Shown here in pieces: positions 7,076 through 15,909 of a stretch of 18,190 bases of DNA. Both the position numbers and the translations under genes were made by a program. Numbering within the stretch: the first letter of the stretch is position 1; every line of letters starts with the position of its first letter. Under the pieces are notes generated by a model that was not told the DNA's origin, searched no databases, and saw nothing but the letters and a program-made list of their open reading frames with translations. Source of the stretch: Bacteroidaceae bacterium (lineage in GTDB: Bacteria > Bacteroidota > Bacteroidia > Bacteroidales > Bacteroidaceae); contig JAFZKR010000126.1 in NCBI GenBank assembly GCA_017551845.1, positions 1-18,190 of the forward strand, read 5' to 3'.

Positions 7076-10000
7076 TTATTGGTTAAACGTATATGATATG
7101 TCGCTGCGTCTGTCCAGATAGTCAATAAGCTCCTCCGTGACTGCAATCTTTCTGTTGCCCGACACGAGTCTGGCATTCTCTCCTGACACCAGATCGGAAA
7201 GCACGAACTTGAGGACTACATTTCCCTGACTGGAAGTCAATGAATCCAGATCACCTATGAATTCCTTGTCAACCGATGTTACGGGAGCCTCGATAGTAAG
7301 GTTCTGGATAACACTGTCTTTCACATCCTGGAGCAATTCCACTGAATTCAGTACGATATCTATCCTTTCAGGAATATACCTGTTCTGAACATATTGTGCC
7401 TTGATAAAGAGATAATTGTCCATCTTGAGCATATTACTCCACTTCAGCCAGGGTTCTCCGAACAATGCAATCTGGGAGGAGCCTGAGAAATCTTCTATGC
7501 GGACGAATCCGCAAGGCTTGCCGTTCTTGGTACGTGATTCCCTCACTTCGGTAACCACACCACCCAGGATCATCTCCTTATTAAGCAGTGCCGTACGGTT
7601 TTCAAGCTGAGCCATATGTACATTGCAGACATGTTCCAGGATTACTCTGTACTCATCAAGCGGATGCGCCGATATGTATATCCCCACAAATTCCTTCTCT
7701 TTATTAAGCTTGTCGAGTACTGACCACTCGGGAGCCTCAGGGATGGCAGGTGTGGCAATATCAACCGCCTCACCCATATCGCCGAACAATGAGAACTGGC
7801 TCTCCATACGGTCGGCCTGATATTTTGTACCGTAGCGCACCAGTACATCTGCAAAAATCTCATTCTTGCCACAAGGTTGCAGGAACTGCTCGCGCCGTAT
7901 CTCAGGAAAACAGTCAAATGCACCTGCCAGCGCCAGATTCTCTATGTTCTTGCGGTTGCATGCACTCAGGTTGACGCGCTGCACAAAGTCAAAGATGCTC
8001 TTGTATGGACCATTAGCCTTACGCTCGTTCACAATAGCCGTTACCGCATTCTCGCCCACTCCCTTGACTGATGCCATTCCAAAGCGGATATCGCCCTTGG
8101 CGTTCACACCAAAGCGCGGCACGCTCTCGTTTACATCGGGTCCCAGCACATTGATACCCATTGCGCGGCACTCATCCATGAGTTTGGTGACCTCAGTGAT
8201 ATCGGCGGCGCGGCTCAGCACGGCGGCCATATACTGTGACGGGTAGTTGGCCTTGAGGTAAGCGGTCTGGTAGGCCACCCATGAGTAGCATGTGGCGTGT
8301 GACTTGTTGAACGCGTATGATGCAAACTTCTCCCAGTCCGCCCAGATTTTCTCAAGCACCTGCGGGTCATGACCATTGGCCTTACCGCCCTCAATGAACT
8401 TGGGCTTGAGGTGATCCAGCTTGTCCTTGAGCTTCTTACCCATAGCCTTACGAAGGGTATCACTTTCACCACGGGTAAAGCCGGCAAGCAGGCGTGACAG
8501 CAACATGACCTGCTCCTGATAGACCGTTATGCCGTAAGTATCCTTGAGATACTTCTCCATAATGGGGATATCATACTCAATAGGCTTGCGGCCCAGCTTG
8601 CGGTCAATGAAATCAGGAATATAATCCATGGGGCCCGGGCGGTAGAGGGCGTTCATTGCTATGAGGTCCTCAAACACACCGGGCTGCAGCTCACGCAGGT
8701 ATTTCTGCATGCCGGGCGATTCAAACTGGAACGTTCCTATTGTACGGCCCTCACAGTAGAGCTGGAAGGTCTTCTTGTCATCAATGGGAATATTGTCAAT
8801 ATCAACCTCAATGCCCAGGCTGTTCTTTATGTTCTCTACCGCCTCCTTGATTATGGAAAGGGTCTTGAGACCCAGGAAGTCCATCTTGATAAGGCCCGTA
8901 TCCTCAATCACGCTACCCTCATACTGCGTTACAAGCAGACGCTCCTTGGTATCCTTATCGGTTGCTATCGATACCGGAACCCAATCAGTGATGTCATCAC
9001 GGCAGATGATTGTACCGCAGGCATGTACTCCTGTTCCGCGCACATTACCCTCAAGCATCTGGGCGAACTGAATGGTCTTGCGCAGTTTTTCATCCTCCGA
9101 TGCCGCGGCCTGCTGTATCTCAGGCACGCACTCAAGCACATTCTTGAAATTCTGCTTGCGCGGCTTGCCGTCAGGAGTATCTGGCAGGCGGTCCGGTATG
9201 GCCTTGCACAGGTTGTTAGACACATCAAGCGGCACCTCCAGCACGCGGGCCACATCCTTGATGGCCATCTTGGTCTGCATGGAACCGTAAGTGATGATAT
9301 GTGCCACCTTCTCCTGTCCGTACTTATCGGTCACCCATTGGAGCACGCGGCCGCGTCCGTCATCATCAAAGTCAACATCTATATCAGGAAGCGATATACG
9401 GTCAGGGTTGAGGAAGCGTTCAAACAGAAGATCATATTTAACAGGATCAATCTGTGTAATACCCAGACAATAAGCCACTACTGAACCTGCGGCAGAACCA
9501 CGTCCTGGCCCCACCGATACGCCCAACTCCGTGCGTGCGGCATTGATAAAGTCCTGCACAATGAGGAAGTAGCCCGGGAAACCCATTGTCTTCATTATGT
9601 GGAGCTCGAACTTGAGCTGTTCCATAATGTTGTCAGGTATGGGATCACCGTAGCGTTTCCTGGCCCCTATGAATGTGAGCTCGGCCAGATAGTCGGCCTC
9701 CAGTTTGATACGGTAGAGTTTGTCATAACCTCCCAGTTTCTTTATCTTTTTGTCGGCATCCTCTTTGGACATTACCGTTTCACCGTGCTCATTGCAGGTA
9801 AACTCACGGAACAGGTCATCCTCAGTAAACTTTTTGCGGTACTCATCCTCTGTGCCGAACTCCTCAGGAATGGCAAAGTTCGGCATGATGGGAGCATGGT
9901 TTATGGAGAATTCCTCAACCTTGTCCAGAATCTCCACCGTATTAGCCAGAGACTCCGGCACATCCTCAAACAGGAGGTTCATCTCCTCAGTTGTCTTGAA

Positions 10001-10786
10001 CCACTCCTGTTTGGTATAACGCATCAGGTTGGGATCATTGGGGGTACGGCCGGTAGAGAGGCATATCAGCAGCTCATGGGCATCGGCATTCTCCTCATCA
10101 AGAAAGTGTACGTCATTGGTACAGACCATCTTTATGCCGTACTTTCCGGCTATCTCCTTGAGGTGATTATTCACGTTCACCTGAGCGGGATAGGTTTCAT
10201 GATTGGCGTTGGTGACTGTAGCCTTGTGCCTTTGCATTTCAAGATAATAGTCATCGCCGAACAGGTTCCGGTACCATTTGACCACCTCCTCGGCTTCATC
10301 AATATGGCCTGCCGAAATCAATCTGGGCACCTCGCCTCCCAGACAGGCTGAACAGCATATTATACCCTCATGGTACTTTTCCAGGTCATACTTGTCAGTA
10401 CGCGGATGTGAATAGAATCCGTCCGTCCATGCACGAGATACTATCTTGATGAGATTATGATAACCCTTTTCATTCTTTGCGAGCAGAATCAGATGATAAT
10501 TGGCACCGTCCAGTTCCTTGCTCTCACGCTGTTCCTTGCGACGCGGAGCGACATAAACCTCACAACCTATTATGGGCTTGAAATGCTTACCTTCCTCCTC
10601 AAGCTTTTCATTGACCTTATCGCAGTAATTCTTGAACTCCTTTATGCCCATCATGTTGCCGTGATCAGTCACAGCAACCCCACGCATACCATCAGCAATA
10701 GCCTTATCGACCATCTTTTTTATGTTGGTCTGGCCATCAAGCAGCGAATACTGCGTATGAACATGCAAATGGACAAATTCCTGCAT
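7076..10786 (-). CDS. dnaE: DNA polymerase III alpha subunit
   Basis: This 1236-residue replicative polymerase starts MQEFVHLHVHTQYSLLDG. The N-terminal PHP domain keeps H8 and H10 (HLHVH), D40/H41 (TDHGN), the glutamate in GCEVYV and the late TNDVHFL motif, so its metal site looks intact. The C-family polymerase core follows: VGPGRGSAAGS, catalytic aspartates D470 and D472 in PDIDVDF, and the third acid D636 in KMDFLGLKTL. The helix-hairpin-helix region precedes a beta-clamp binding motif QFSLF at 997-1001 and an OB fold (ILGGVVTEVRES onward, about 1070-1150). Length and order match Bacteroidetes DnaE1 rather than Gram-positive PolC. It elongates both strands as part of the holoenzyme. It heads the dnaE-trxA-109 aa operon and diverges from psd. 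Confidence 0.97.
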   Translation of the reverse strand: MQEFVHLHVHTQYSLLDGQTNIKKMVDKAIADGMRGVAVTDHGNMMGIKEFKNYCDKVNEKLEEEGKHFKPIIGCEVYVAPRRKEQRESKELDGANYHLILLAKNEKGYHNLIKIVSRAWTDGFYSHPRTDKYDLEKYHEGIICCSACLGGEVPRLISAGHIDEAEEVVKWYRNLFGDDYYLEMQRHKATVTNANHETYPAQVNVNNHLKEIAGKYGIKMVCTNDVHFLDEENADAHELLICLSTGRTPNDPNLMRYTKQEWFKTTEEMNLLFEDVPESLANTVEILDKVEEFSINHAPIMPNFAIPEEFGTEDEYRKKFTEDDLFREFTCNEHGETVMSKEDADKKIKKLGGYDKLYRIKLEADYLAELTFIGARKRYGDPIPDNIMEQLKFELHIMKTMGFPGYFLIVQDFINAARTELGVSVGPGRGSAAGSVVAYCLGITQIDPVKYDLLFERFLNPDRISLPDIDVDFDDDGRGRVLQWVTDKYGQEKVAHIITYGSMQTKMAIKDVARVLEVPLDVSNNLCKAIPDRLPDTPDGKPRKQNFKNVLECVPEIQQAAASEDEKLRKTIQFAQMLEGNVRGTGVHACGTIICRDDITDWVPVSIATDKDTKERLLVTQYEGSVIEDTGLIKMDFLGLKTLSIIKEAVENIKNSLGIEVDIDNIPIDDKKTFQLYCEGRTIGTFQFESPGMQKYLRELQPGVFEDLIAMNALYRPGPMDYIPDFIDRKLGRKPIEYDIPIMEKYLKDTYGITVYQEQVMLLSRLLAGFTRGESDTLRKAMGKKLKDKLDHLKPKFIEGGKANGHDPQVLEKIWADWEKFASYAFNKSHATCYSWVAYQTAYLKANYPSQYMAAVLSRAADITEVTKLMDECRAMGINVLGPDVNESVPRFGVNAKGDIRFGMASVKGVGENAVTAIVNERKANGPYKSIFDFVQRVNLSACNRKNIENLALAGAFDCFPEIRREQFLQPCGKNEIFADVLVRYGTKYQADRMESQFSLFGDMGEAVDIATPAIPEAPEWSVLDKLNKEKEFVGIYISAHPLDEYRVILEHVCNVHMAQLENRTALLNKEMILGGVVTEVRESRTKNGKPCGFVRIEDFSGSSQIALFGEPWLKWSNMLKMDNYLFIKAQYVQNRYIPERIDIVLNSVELLQDVKDSVIQNLTIEAPVTSVDKEFIGDLDSLTSSQGNVVLKFVLSDLVSGENARLVSGNRKIAVTEELIDYLDRRSDISYTFNQ

Positions 10787-10839
10787 CGGTCTTATCAGTT
10801 CAAAAAGTTTTTAAAGTTACTTCCGATTGTCCGCTCCGG

Positions 10840-10871
10840 CAATAGTATGCAACGCAAAAAGTTTTCAACAA
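10840..10871 (-). promoter_or_regulatory. Candidate promoter for the dnaE operon
   Basis: On the minus strand, TACTATTG (one mismatch to TAnnTTTG) lies at 10847-10840. TTG trinucleotides at 10871-10869 and 10868-10866 give spacers of 21 and 18 bases. The resulting leader to the ATG at 10786 would be about 45-50 bases. The -7 match is imperfect, so the call is tentative. Confidence 0.3.
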
Positions 10872-10939
10872 CAATCATGCCAATCCTGATTCCGCAAACT
10901 CAAACGCCGCCACATAATAAGATTAATGTAAAAAAAATG

Positions 10940-10947
10940 TATCTTTG
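10940..10947 (+). promoter_or_regulatory. Candidate -7 box for psd-pssA-DUF4834
   Basis: TATCTTTG followed by CCA is a perfect TAnnTTTG and sits 19 bases before the psd ATG, implying a leader of about 12 bases. I see no TTTG at the -33 distance; the upstream DNA there is A/T-rich. Confidence 0.5.
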
Positions 10948-10966
10948 CCAATCAATACATAATGAC

Positions 10967-11653
10967 ATGAAAGGAACCGGTTTGAAGAATCCGATAATCA
11001 ACTCCGAAGGCAGAGCCACCCTGTTGCTGGTATCTTCCTTCCTGTTTGTTGTCAATGTGGTTCTTTTCCTGACACCCGCATACGGATGGTGGTCGTTTGC
11101 CGTGCTGGCGGTATCGGTTTTCATACTGTTGTTTCTCCTCTATTTTTTCCGGAATCCACAACGCCGTTTCCCCTCCGATGACACTGAAAAGGTTGTTGTT
11201 TCACCTGCCGACGGTACGGTGGTAGCGATAGAGGAAGTTGATGAACCGGACTATTTCATGGACCGCAGAATCGTGATCTCCATATTCATGAGTGTATATA
11301 GCGTGCATGCCAACTGGTTTCCTGTCAACGGAACAGTGAAAGAGGCTTCACACCAGCCGGGCAATTTCCACGCAGCATTCAAGCCAAAAGCAAGCACCGA
11401 GAACGAACGCTCGCTTATTGTCATAGAAACCACTGACGGACACGAGGTGATGCTCAGGCAGATTGCCGGTGCAGTGGCGCGCAGGGTTGTTACGTACTGC
11501 AAGCCAGGTGACGAGAGCCGCATCGACAGTCATCTGGGATTCATCAAGTTCGGTTCACGGGTTGACGTTTATCTTCCCATTGACTCTCTCGTATGTGTCA
11601 AACTGAACCAGAAAGTAACAGGCGACCAGACCATTCTGGCAAAACTCTCATGA
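10967..11653 (+). CDS. psd: Phosphatidylserine decarboxylase proenzyme
   Basis: The ATG at 10967 gives 228 residues, the usual length of the short Bacteroidetes-type Psd. The same frame stays open far upstream, but that part is antisense to dnaE and precedes the candidate promoter. Two hydrophobic segments (about 18-36 and 41-60) anchor it to the inner membrane, followed by FFRNPQR and the SPADGTVV block. SVYSVHANWFPVNG carries the conserved histidine region. FGSRVDVYLP contains the Gly196-Ser197 pair where self-cleavage converts the serine to the pyruvoyl cofactor of the alpha chain. It converts phosphatidylserine to phosphatidylethanolamine, the main zwitterionic lipid. It is followed after 10 bases by pssA, which makes its substrate. 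Confidence 0.95.
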   Translation: MKGTGLKNPIINSEGRATLLLVSSFLFVVNVVLFLTPAYGWWSFAVLAVSVFILLFLLYFFRNPQRRFPSDDTEKVVVSPADGTVVAIEEVDEPDYFMDRRIVISIFMSVYSVHANWFPVNGTVKEASHQPGNFHAAFKPKASTENERSLIVIETTDGHEVMLRQIAGAVARRVVTYCKPGDESRIDSHLGFIKFGSRVDVYLPIDSLVCVKLNQKVTGDQTILAKLS

Positions 11654-11663
11654 CATTCCGGAC

Positions 11664-12353
11664 ATGGCGAACCGTATAACAAGACATATCCCGAACGCCA
11701 TTACATGCTGCAACCTGATTTCCGGCTGCATGGCCGTCATAGCGGCTTTCAATGCCGATGCCTGGCATACTCTGCTTTGGGTCGTGGCAGGCTCGCTTTT
11801 TGATTTCTGCGACGGTCTCTCCGCCAGACTCTTCAAGGCATATTCTCCACTGGGTAAAGAGCTGGACTCTCTGGCAGACCTGGTCACATTCGGTCTGGCA
11901 CCCGCCATGCTCTGTCTCATGACTCTGCGCGGCTATGATTACTGCAACCGGACACTGGCAAATCTTTATCCTTACATCGGATTGGTTCTGGTGGTCTTTG
12001 CAGCGCTGCGTCTGGCCAAGTTCAATACTGATGAGCGTCAGACATCATCATTCCTGGGCCTGGCCGTTCCCGCCAACGCACTGTTCTGGTGCGGATTGTT
12101 CCAGACTGACATGAACAATCTGCCCGGACCTTGGATCATAGGATTGCTTGTTCTGGTGTTTGCAATGCTTATGGTAAGCGAGATACCCATGTTCTCACTC
12201 AAATTCAAGAACCTCAAGTGGGCAGATAACAAGATAAGGTTTATATTCCTTATAGTCTCAGTAGTGATTCTTGTCCTGCTCCGCGAGAAAGGGCTGTCGG
12301 CTGTGATAGGTTGGTACATAATCCTGTCAATTCTGACAAAAGGTCAGCACTGA
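11664..12353 (+). CDS. pssA: CDP-diacylglycerol-serine O-phosphatidyltransferase
   Basis: This 229-residue integral membrane enzyme carries a complete CDP-alcohol phosphotransferase signature of the form DGxxAR-x8-GxxxDxxxD, with D47, D50, D68 and D72 as metal ligands and D72 as probable catalytic base. HIPNAITCCNLISG at the N-terminus is typical of the PssA type II family. At least five further hydrophobic segments follow. It transfers a phosphatidyl group from CDP-diacylglycerol to L-serine in the inner membrane. It lies directly downstream of psd, so the two consecutive steps of phosphatidylethanolamine synthesis are co-transcribed. A DUF4834 gene follows after 46 bases. Confidence 0.96.
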   Translation: MANRITRHIPNAITCCNLISGCMAVIAAFNADAWHTLLWVVAGSLFDFCDGLSARLFKAYSPLGKELDSLADLVTFGLAPAMLCLMTLRGYDYCNRTLANLYPYIGLVLVVFAALRLAKFNTDERQTSSFLGLAVPANALFWCGLFQTDMNNLPGPWIIGLLVLVFAMLMVSEIPMFSLKFKNLKWADNKIRFIFLIVSVVILVLLREKGLSAVIGWYIILSILTKGQH

Positions 12354-12399
12354 ACCCAAGGCATACTTTTTGATTATAGTCAAATAAAGACAACTGCTG

Positions 12400-12642
12400 A
12401 TGATAACAATCGCTATTATAATACTTTTCGTTCTGGGTTTTGTACTGCTTGCGATACTCACATTCGCACGTGACCTGCTGGCCACGATTCTGGGTGCCGT
12501 AGTAGGTATTTTCCGCAAGGGAGACCGCATGCATAAGAATGAAGCCCGACAGACAATCCGCAAACGTCCACGCGCCAAAAAGAAAGTTTATTCCGACACC
12601 GACGGAGAATACGTCGATTTTGAAGAGGTGAAGAAAAAATAA
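12400..12642 (+). CDS. DUF4834-type small membrane protein
   Basis: This 80-residue protein has an N-terminal hydrophobic helix (MITIAIIILFVLGFVLLAIL), a second weakly hydrophobic stretch (LLATILGAVVGIF) and a basic tail (IRKRPRAKKK) ending in an acidic-basic DGEYVDFEEVKKK. Size, composition and the place right after pssA match the DUF4834 family of Bacteroidales, which I recall in this same neighbourhood. Function is unknown. The basic tail would face the cytoplasm near phospholipid head groups. It is probably in the psd-pssA transcript; the 46-base gap holds no clear promoter of its own. Confidence 0.85.
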   Translation: MITIAIIILFVLGFVLLAILTFARDLLATILGAVVGIFRKGDRMHKNEARQTIRKRPRAKKKVYSDTDGEYVDFEEVKKK

Positions 12643-12747
12643 ATATTGCCGGCACGAAGGACGTATTATTTAACTTCCTCCCGCTTATACAGTACTATTT
12701 ATGACAAGCTGCTGCATCAATTGCAACAGTTTTGTGACGCATTTTTG

Positions 12748-12778
12748 TTGTATTTGCGTCTTTTGGATGGTACTTTTG
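12748..12778 (+). promoter_or_regulatory. Promoter for the FISUMP-repeat protein gene
   Basis: A perfect -7 box TACTTTTG lies at 12771-12778. A TTG at 12748-12750 is separated from it by exactly 20 bases, a good fit to the Bacteroidetes -33/-7 layout. The ATG at 12809 would have a leader of about 24 bases, A-rich just before the start as usual in this phylum. The rest of the 12643-12808 gap holds nothing else that I can support. Confidence 0.6.
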
Positions 12779-12808
12779 TCCGGAAATTAATCAAAAACCG
12801 AAACATAA

Positions 12809-15800
12809 ATGAGAGTTCTCCGCTTAGCAGCATTAGCTTTTCTTACAGGCATTCTTTGCAATGTGTTGTCAGCTCAGGAATATGTGGATCTGGGGCTGAG
12901 TGTAAAATGGGGTACGGTTAACATGGGTACCACTGAATACAGACCTTACGGCTGGTATTGGACCTGGACCGATGCTATGGCTATCACGACGACCGATGGC
13001 AGCCGTATGGCCACCAAGGCCGAGTGGAATGAACTGCTTGAATACTGTTCGTGGAAATGGACAGAGCAGAACGGTATAAGCGGTTACCTTGTAACAAGTA
13101 ATATTAAAGGATATAAGGGTAACAGTATATTTCTGCCCGCATCAGGATGGTTACAGGATGGCAATCTGATGCAGACAGGTACTTACGCATCATATTGGGC
13201 TGCTACTCCGGGTGTCCAACCCGATGAGCAGTCGGCTTACGGTTTCAATTTCCAGCGCGGCGCAACTGAATGGCACAGCGAGAACAGGGCATCAGAGCAA
13301 TCGGTGCGTATGGTCATGCCTCTGTCTGGTAAAGAACTGGGCAAACTCTCATTTGACCTCAAGAAACTTGATATGGAGCAGGGTACAACTGCCAGACTCA
13401 GTGTATTAATGTCAAAGCGTAACGTAAACAGCGCCTCAATATGGAAATCATCCGATGAAAACGTGGTTTCCGTAACGGAAGACGGTCTGATTGCGGCAAT
13501 CGCTCCCGGAAACTGTACCCTCACGGTCCAGGCTTATGGCAGGAGTGCCGAATGCTCCGTTACCGTAACACCGCATGATGTGGAGTTCGTTGATTTGGGC
13601 TTGGGCGTGCTGTGGGCTACATGTAATATTGGTGCTGCAAAGCCATCGGATTACGGTGATTTCTATGCGTGGGCTGAGGTTGAGCCAAAGGATTACTTCT
13701 CATGGGGAAACTACCGTTACTGCAGTTTCGGTCAGCCGAACGGCATGGACAAATATACAGCCGAAGGGTATAGCCATCAATTCCTGAAAGCTGATAATCT
13801 GGACCGTCTGGAGCCTATGGATGATGTGGCATCGGTCCTCTCAGGCGGGAAATGGCACATGCCTACTGTTGATGATTTAAAGGAACTTATGATGAATTGT
13901 GATTATGAATCAGATACCATTGATGGGGTTGAAGGTATCAGATTCAAAAGCAAGGTTCCCGGATTTGAGGGTAGAAGCATCTTTATTCCGTATTCCGGCT
14001 GCGTGAATGGAAATGAACCCAAGGGCCGCGGAAAAGAGATGTATGTATGGTCATCAAGTGCAGGCCGCGGAACTCAGGGAGTATATCTGGATACCCGTGA
14101 TTCCAGAATGGGCAGATTCTATGATGCCAGTCTGATTGATATAATAGAAGGTATGCCGGAGAATTCTGTGTATCCCAATATTGATAACTCTGAGTCAAGG
14201 TTTGTGGGTATGAGCGTGCGTCCCGTCATGTCGCTCTCTGATGAAATGTTCACTTCATTATCATTTAGCGATGAAAGACTGAATATGCACTACGGGCAGA
14301 TAAAGAATGTTGAGGTTAAGATGATGCCGGCAAACCGTCCGGTCAAGGAGATGAATATAACCTGGGGCTCTTCAAACCCTGACGTCGCTCAAGTAGCTGA
14401 CGGTTTTCTGACTGCCGTAGGTAAGGGCAATTGCATCATTACAGCAGAATCAGGAGGTAAAAAGGCAGAGATGGCAGTATCGGTCTCGCTGCCCGTGCCG
14501 GAACCTGTTGATCTGGGACTCAGTGTTATGTGGGCATCGGCCAATCTGGGTGCTTCAACTCCTGATGAGCCGGGCGGATATTTCATGTGGGGAGAGACAA
14601 GTCCCAGGGCCGGCCTTTATACCGGTGATAAATATAAGTTCGGGCAGTATACGAATGAAACAACAAAGTATAATTTCTATACAAGTCCCGGTGAATGGGG
14701 CGGATCCAAATATCCGCTTGATTACAAGGAGAGTCTTGATCCGGAGGATGATGCAGCAATGGTTCTGCTGGGCAACGGATGGCGTATGCCTACGGCCGAT
14801 GAACTTTGGGAGCTCAAGACCAAATGCACCTGGGAGGCAAAGATTGTACAAGACACTATTGAGTACAATTATGACGATACTGTTGAGATCTGGTTTGAAA
14901 GAAAACTTTTGGGATATGTCATTACCAGCAATGTTCCCGGATATGAGAACCGTAGCATTTACCTGCCGTCAACCGGTTACATAAGTGAATATATGAGCGG
15001 GAATGCTTCGGGGCCTGTTAGTAATGCAGGAAATGTATATTACTGGACATCGACTTTGAATCAATCCTTGGGTAATAGCAGCAGACGTTATAATGGCTTT
15101 GCCATCAGGCCTGTTAAGGAACTTCCTGAATCAGAAAGCCGCAGGAAAGTGGAGCCTGATCCTGTCAAGCCTTTGAAACATAACGCTATGGTTGATTTAG
15201 GCTTGAGTGTGCTTTGGGCGGACTGCAATGTGGGTGCTGAAAAACCTGAAGAAATTGGAGCCCGTTTTGCCTGGGGTGAGACCACACCCAAGACCTATTA
15301 TTCAGAGTACAACTACAAGTACATGAAAGCCTATAAGGACCTGAACAAATGGTGGTATTCAAAATATACAACCAACAGTGATGATCCTTTCATAGATGGC
15401 CTGACCAGGTTGAGTGCGGAGGATGATGCTGCCCGTGCCAACTGGGGAGGCAAGTGGCGCATGCCCACCAAGGAGGAGTACAAGGAACTTTTTGAAAAAT
15501 GTGAATGGACCGAGGATTCCATTAACGGAGTGAAAGGATATCGCATAACAAGCAAGGTTCCCGGATATACGGATAAATCCATATTCCTTCCTTATAATTC
15601 AAGTGCTTTTGGAGAGTTATTCAATAAAAAATATGATAGAGGCATTTATATGACATCTGACAAATGCAAAGACGAAAGATATTTGTGGCGGGGATGTGTA
15701 GTGCTTGAATTCCAAGAATATGAATTCGGAACATCCGATGAGATTGAGCTTGACTTTGGAGAGAATGTAAGCTCTTTTGGGGGATCAAAGATGTCTAAAA

Positions 15801-15862
15801 TACATATACCGGCAAGGGACAGGACAAATGGATATTATGTCCGTGCAGTGTGTGACAAATAA
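12809..15862 (+). CDS. Exported four-FISUMP-domain, two-Big_2 repeat protein
   Basis: This 1017-residue protein has a Sec signal peptide (MRVLRLAALAFLTGILCNVLSA, cleavage after A22). It has four modules opening with a VDLGLxVxW signature at about residues 26, 261, 565 and 795, each followed by WGE/WAE-type, W-R/H-MPT-x-x-E/D-L and PGYxxRSIFLP-type motifs. These are the Fibrobacter succinogenes major paralogous (FISUMP) domain seen in many Bacteroidales surface proteins. Module 1 is the most diverged and lacks the WGE motif. Bacterial Ig-like Big_2 domains at about 175-256 and 481-563 separate modules 1/2 and 2/3, while modules 3 and 4 are joined by a short charged linker (771-793). No lipobox, LPXTG or type IX C-terminal domain is seen, so the final location (periplasm or secreted) is open. 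The role is unknown; a surface or adhesin-like binding protein is plausible. It has its own promoter. Confidence 0.85.
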   Translation: MRVLRLAALAFLTGILCNVLSAQEYVDLGLSVKWGTVNMGTTEYRPYGWYWTWTDAMAITTTDGSRMATKAEWNELLEYCSWKWTEQNGISGYLVTSNIKGYKGNSIFLPASGWLQDGNLMQTGTYASYWAATPGVQPDEQSAYGFNFQRGATEWHSENRASEQSVRMVMPLSGKELGKLSFDLKKLDMEQGTTARLSVLMSKRNVNSASIWKSSDENVVSVTEDGLIAAIAPGNCTLTVQAYGRSAECSVTVTPHDVEFVDLGLGVLWATCNIGAAKPSDYGDFYAWAEVEPKDYFSWGNYRYCSFGQPNGMDKYTAEGYSHQFLKADNLDRLEPMDDVASVLSGGKWHMPTVDDLKELMMNCDYESDTIDGVEGIRFKSKVPGFEGRSIFIPYSGCVNGNEPKGRGKEMYVWSSSAGRGTQGVYLDTRDSRMGRFYDASLIDIIEGMPENSVYPNIDNSESRFVGMSVRPVMSLSDEMFTSLSFSDERLNMHYGQIKNVEVKMMPANRPVKEMNITWGSSNPDVAQVADGFLTAVGKGNCIITAESGGKKAEMAVSVSLPVPEPVDLGLSVMWASANLGASTPDEPGGYFMWGETSPRAGLYTGDKYKFGQYTNETTKYNFYTSPGEWGGSKYPLDYKESLDPEDDAAMVLLGNGWRMPTADELWELKTKCTWEAKIVQDTIEYNYDDTVEIWFERKLLGYVITSNVPGYENRSIYLPSTGYISEYMSGNASGPVSNAGNVYYWTSTLNQSLGNSSRRYNGFAIRPVKELPESESRRKVEPDPVKPLKHNAMVDLGLSVLWADCNVGAEKPEEIGARFAWGETTPKTYYSEYNYKYMKAYKDLNKWWYSKYTTNSDDPFIDGLTRLSAEDDAARANWGGKWRMPTKEEYKELFEKCEWTEDSINGVKGYRITSKVPGYTDKSIFLPYNSSAFGELFNKKYDRGIYMTSDKCKDERYLWRGCVVLEFQEYEFGTSDEIELDFGENVSSFGGSKMSKIHIPARDRTNGYYVRAVCDK

Positions 15863-15866
15863 AAGA

Positions 15867-15893
15867 TGCAAAAGGGGACAGACCCCTTTTGCA
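15867..15893. repeat. Palindromic element H1 (GGGGACAGACCCC core)
   Basis: Perfect 11-base arms TGCAAAAGGGG (15867-15877) and CCCCTTTTGCA (15883-15893) flank an ACAGA loop. It begins 4 bases after the stop of the FISUMP-repeat gene and ends 16 bases before the DUF4419 ATG. It could work as a transcript stem after the upstream gene, but no U-tract follows it. Its core is shared with the two other palindromes near pyrH, so it is best treated as a member of a repeat family. Confidence 0.85.
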
Positions 15894-15909
15894 CACAAAT
15901 AATAAAGAG

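Noticed and set aside
7057..7176. 40-codon N-terminal extension of trxA
   Set aside because: It overlaps the dnaE end and encodes no recognisable sequence; the 104-residue form is standard.
9599..10351. 250-codon open frame on plus
   Set aside because: It lies wholly antisense within dnaE, whose motifs are intact; no family likeness or independent start signals.
10457..10966. 170-codon N-terminal extension of the psd frame
   Set aside because: It is antisense to dnaE, precedes the TATCTTTG box, and the 228-residue form has the normal family length.
12646..12921. 91-codon open frame on plus
   Set aside because: It runs through the FISUMP promoter and into the start of that gene in another frame; no protein-like signature.
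15400..15862. Type IX secretion C-terminal sorting domain in the FISUMP protein
   Set aside because: The protein ends inside its fourth FISUMP module; no sorting-domain motifs follow, so a link to PorW/PorX through secretion is unsupported.
15889..15909. TTG start giving seven extra residues on the DUF4419 protein
   Set aside because: It lies in the right arm of palindrome H1, and the signal peptide starts naturally at the ATG 15910.
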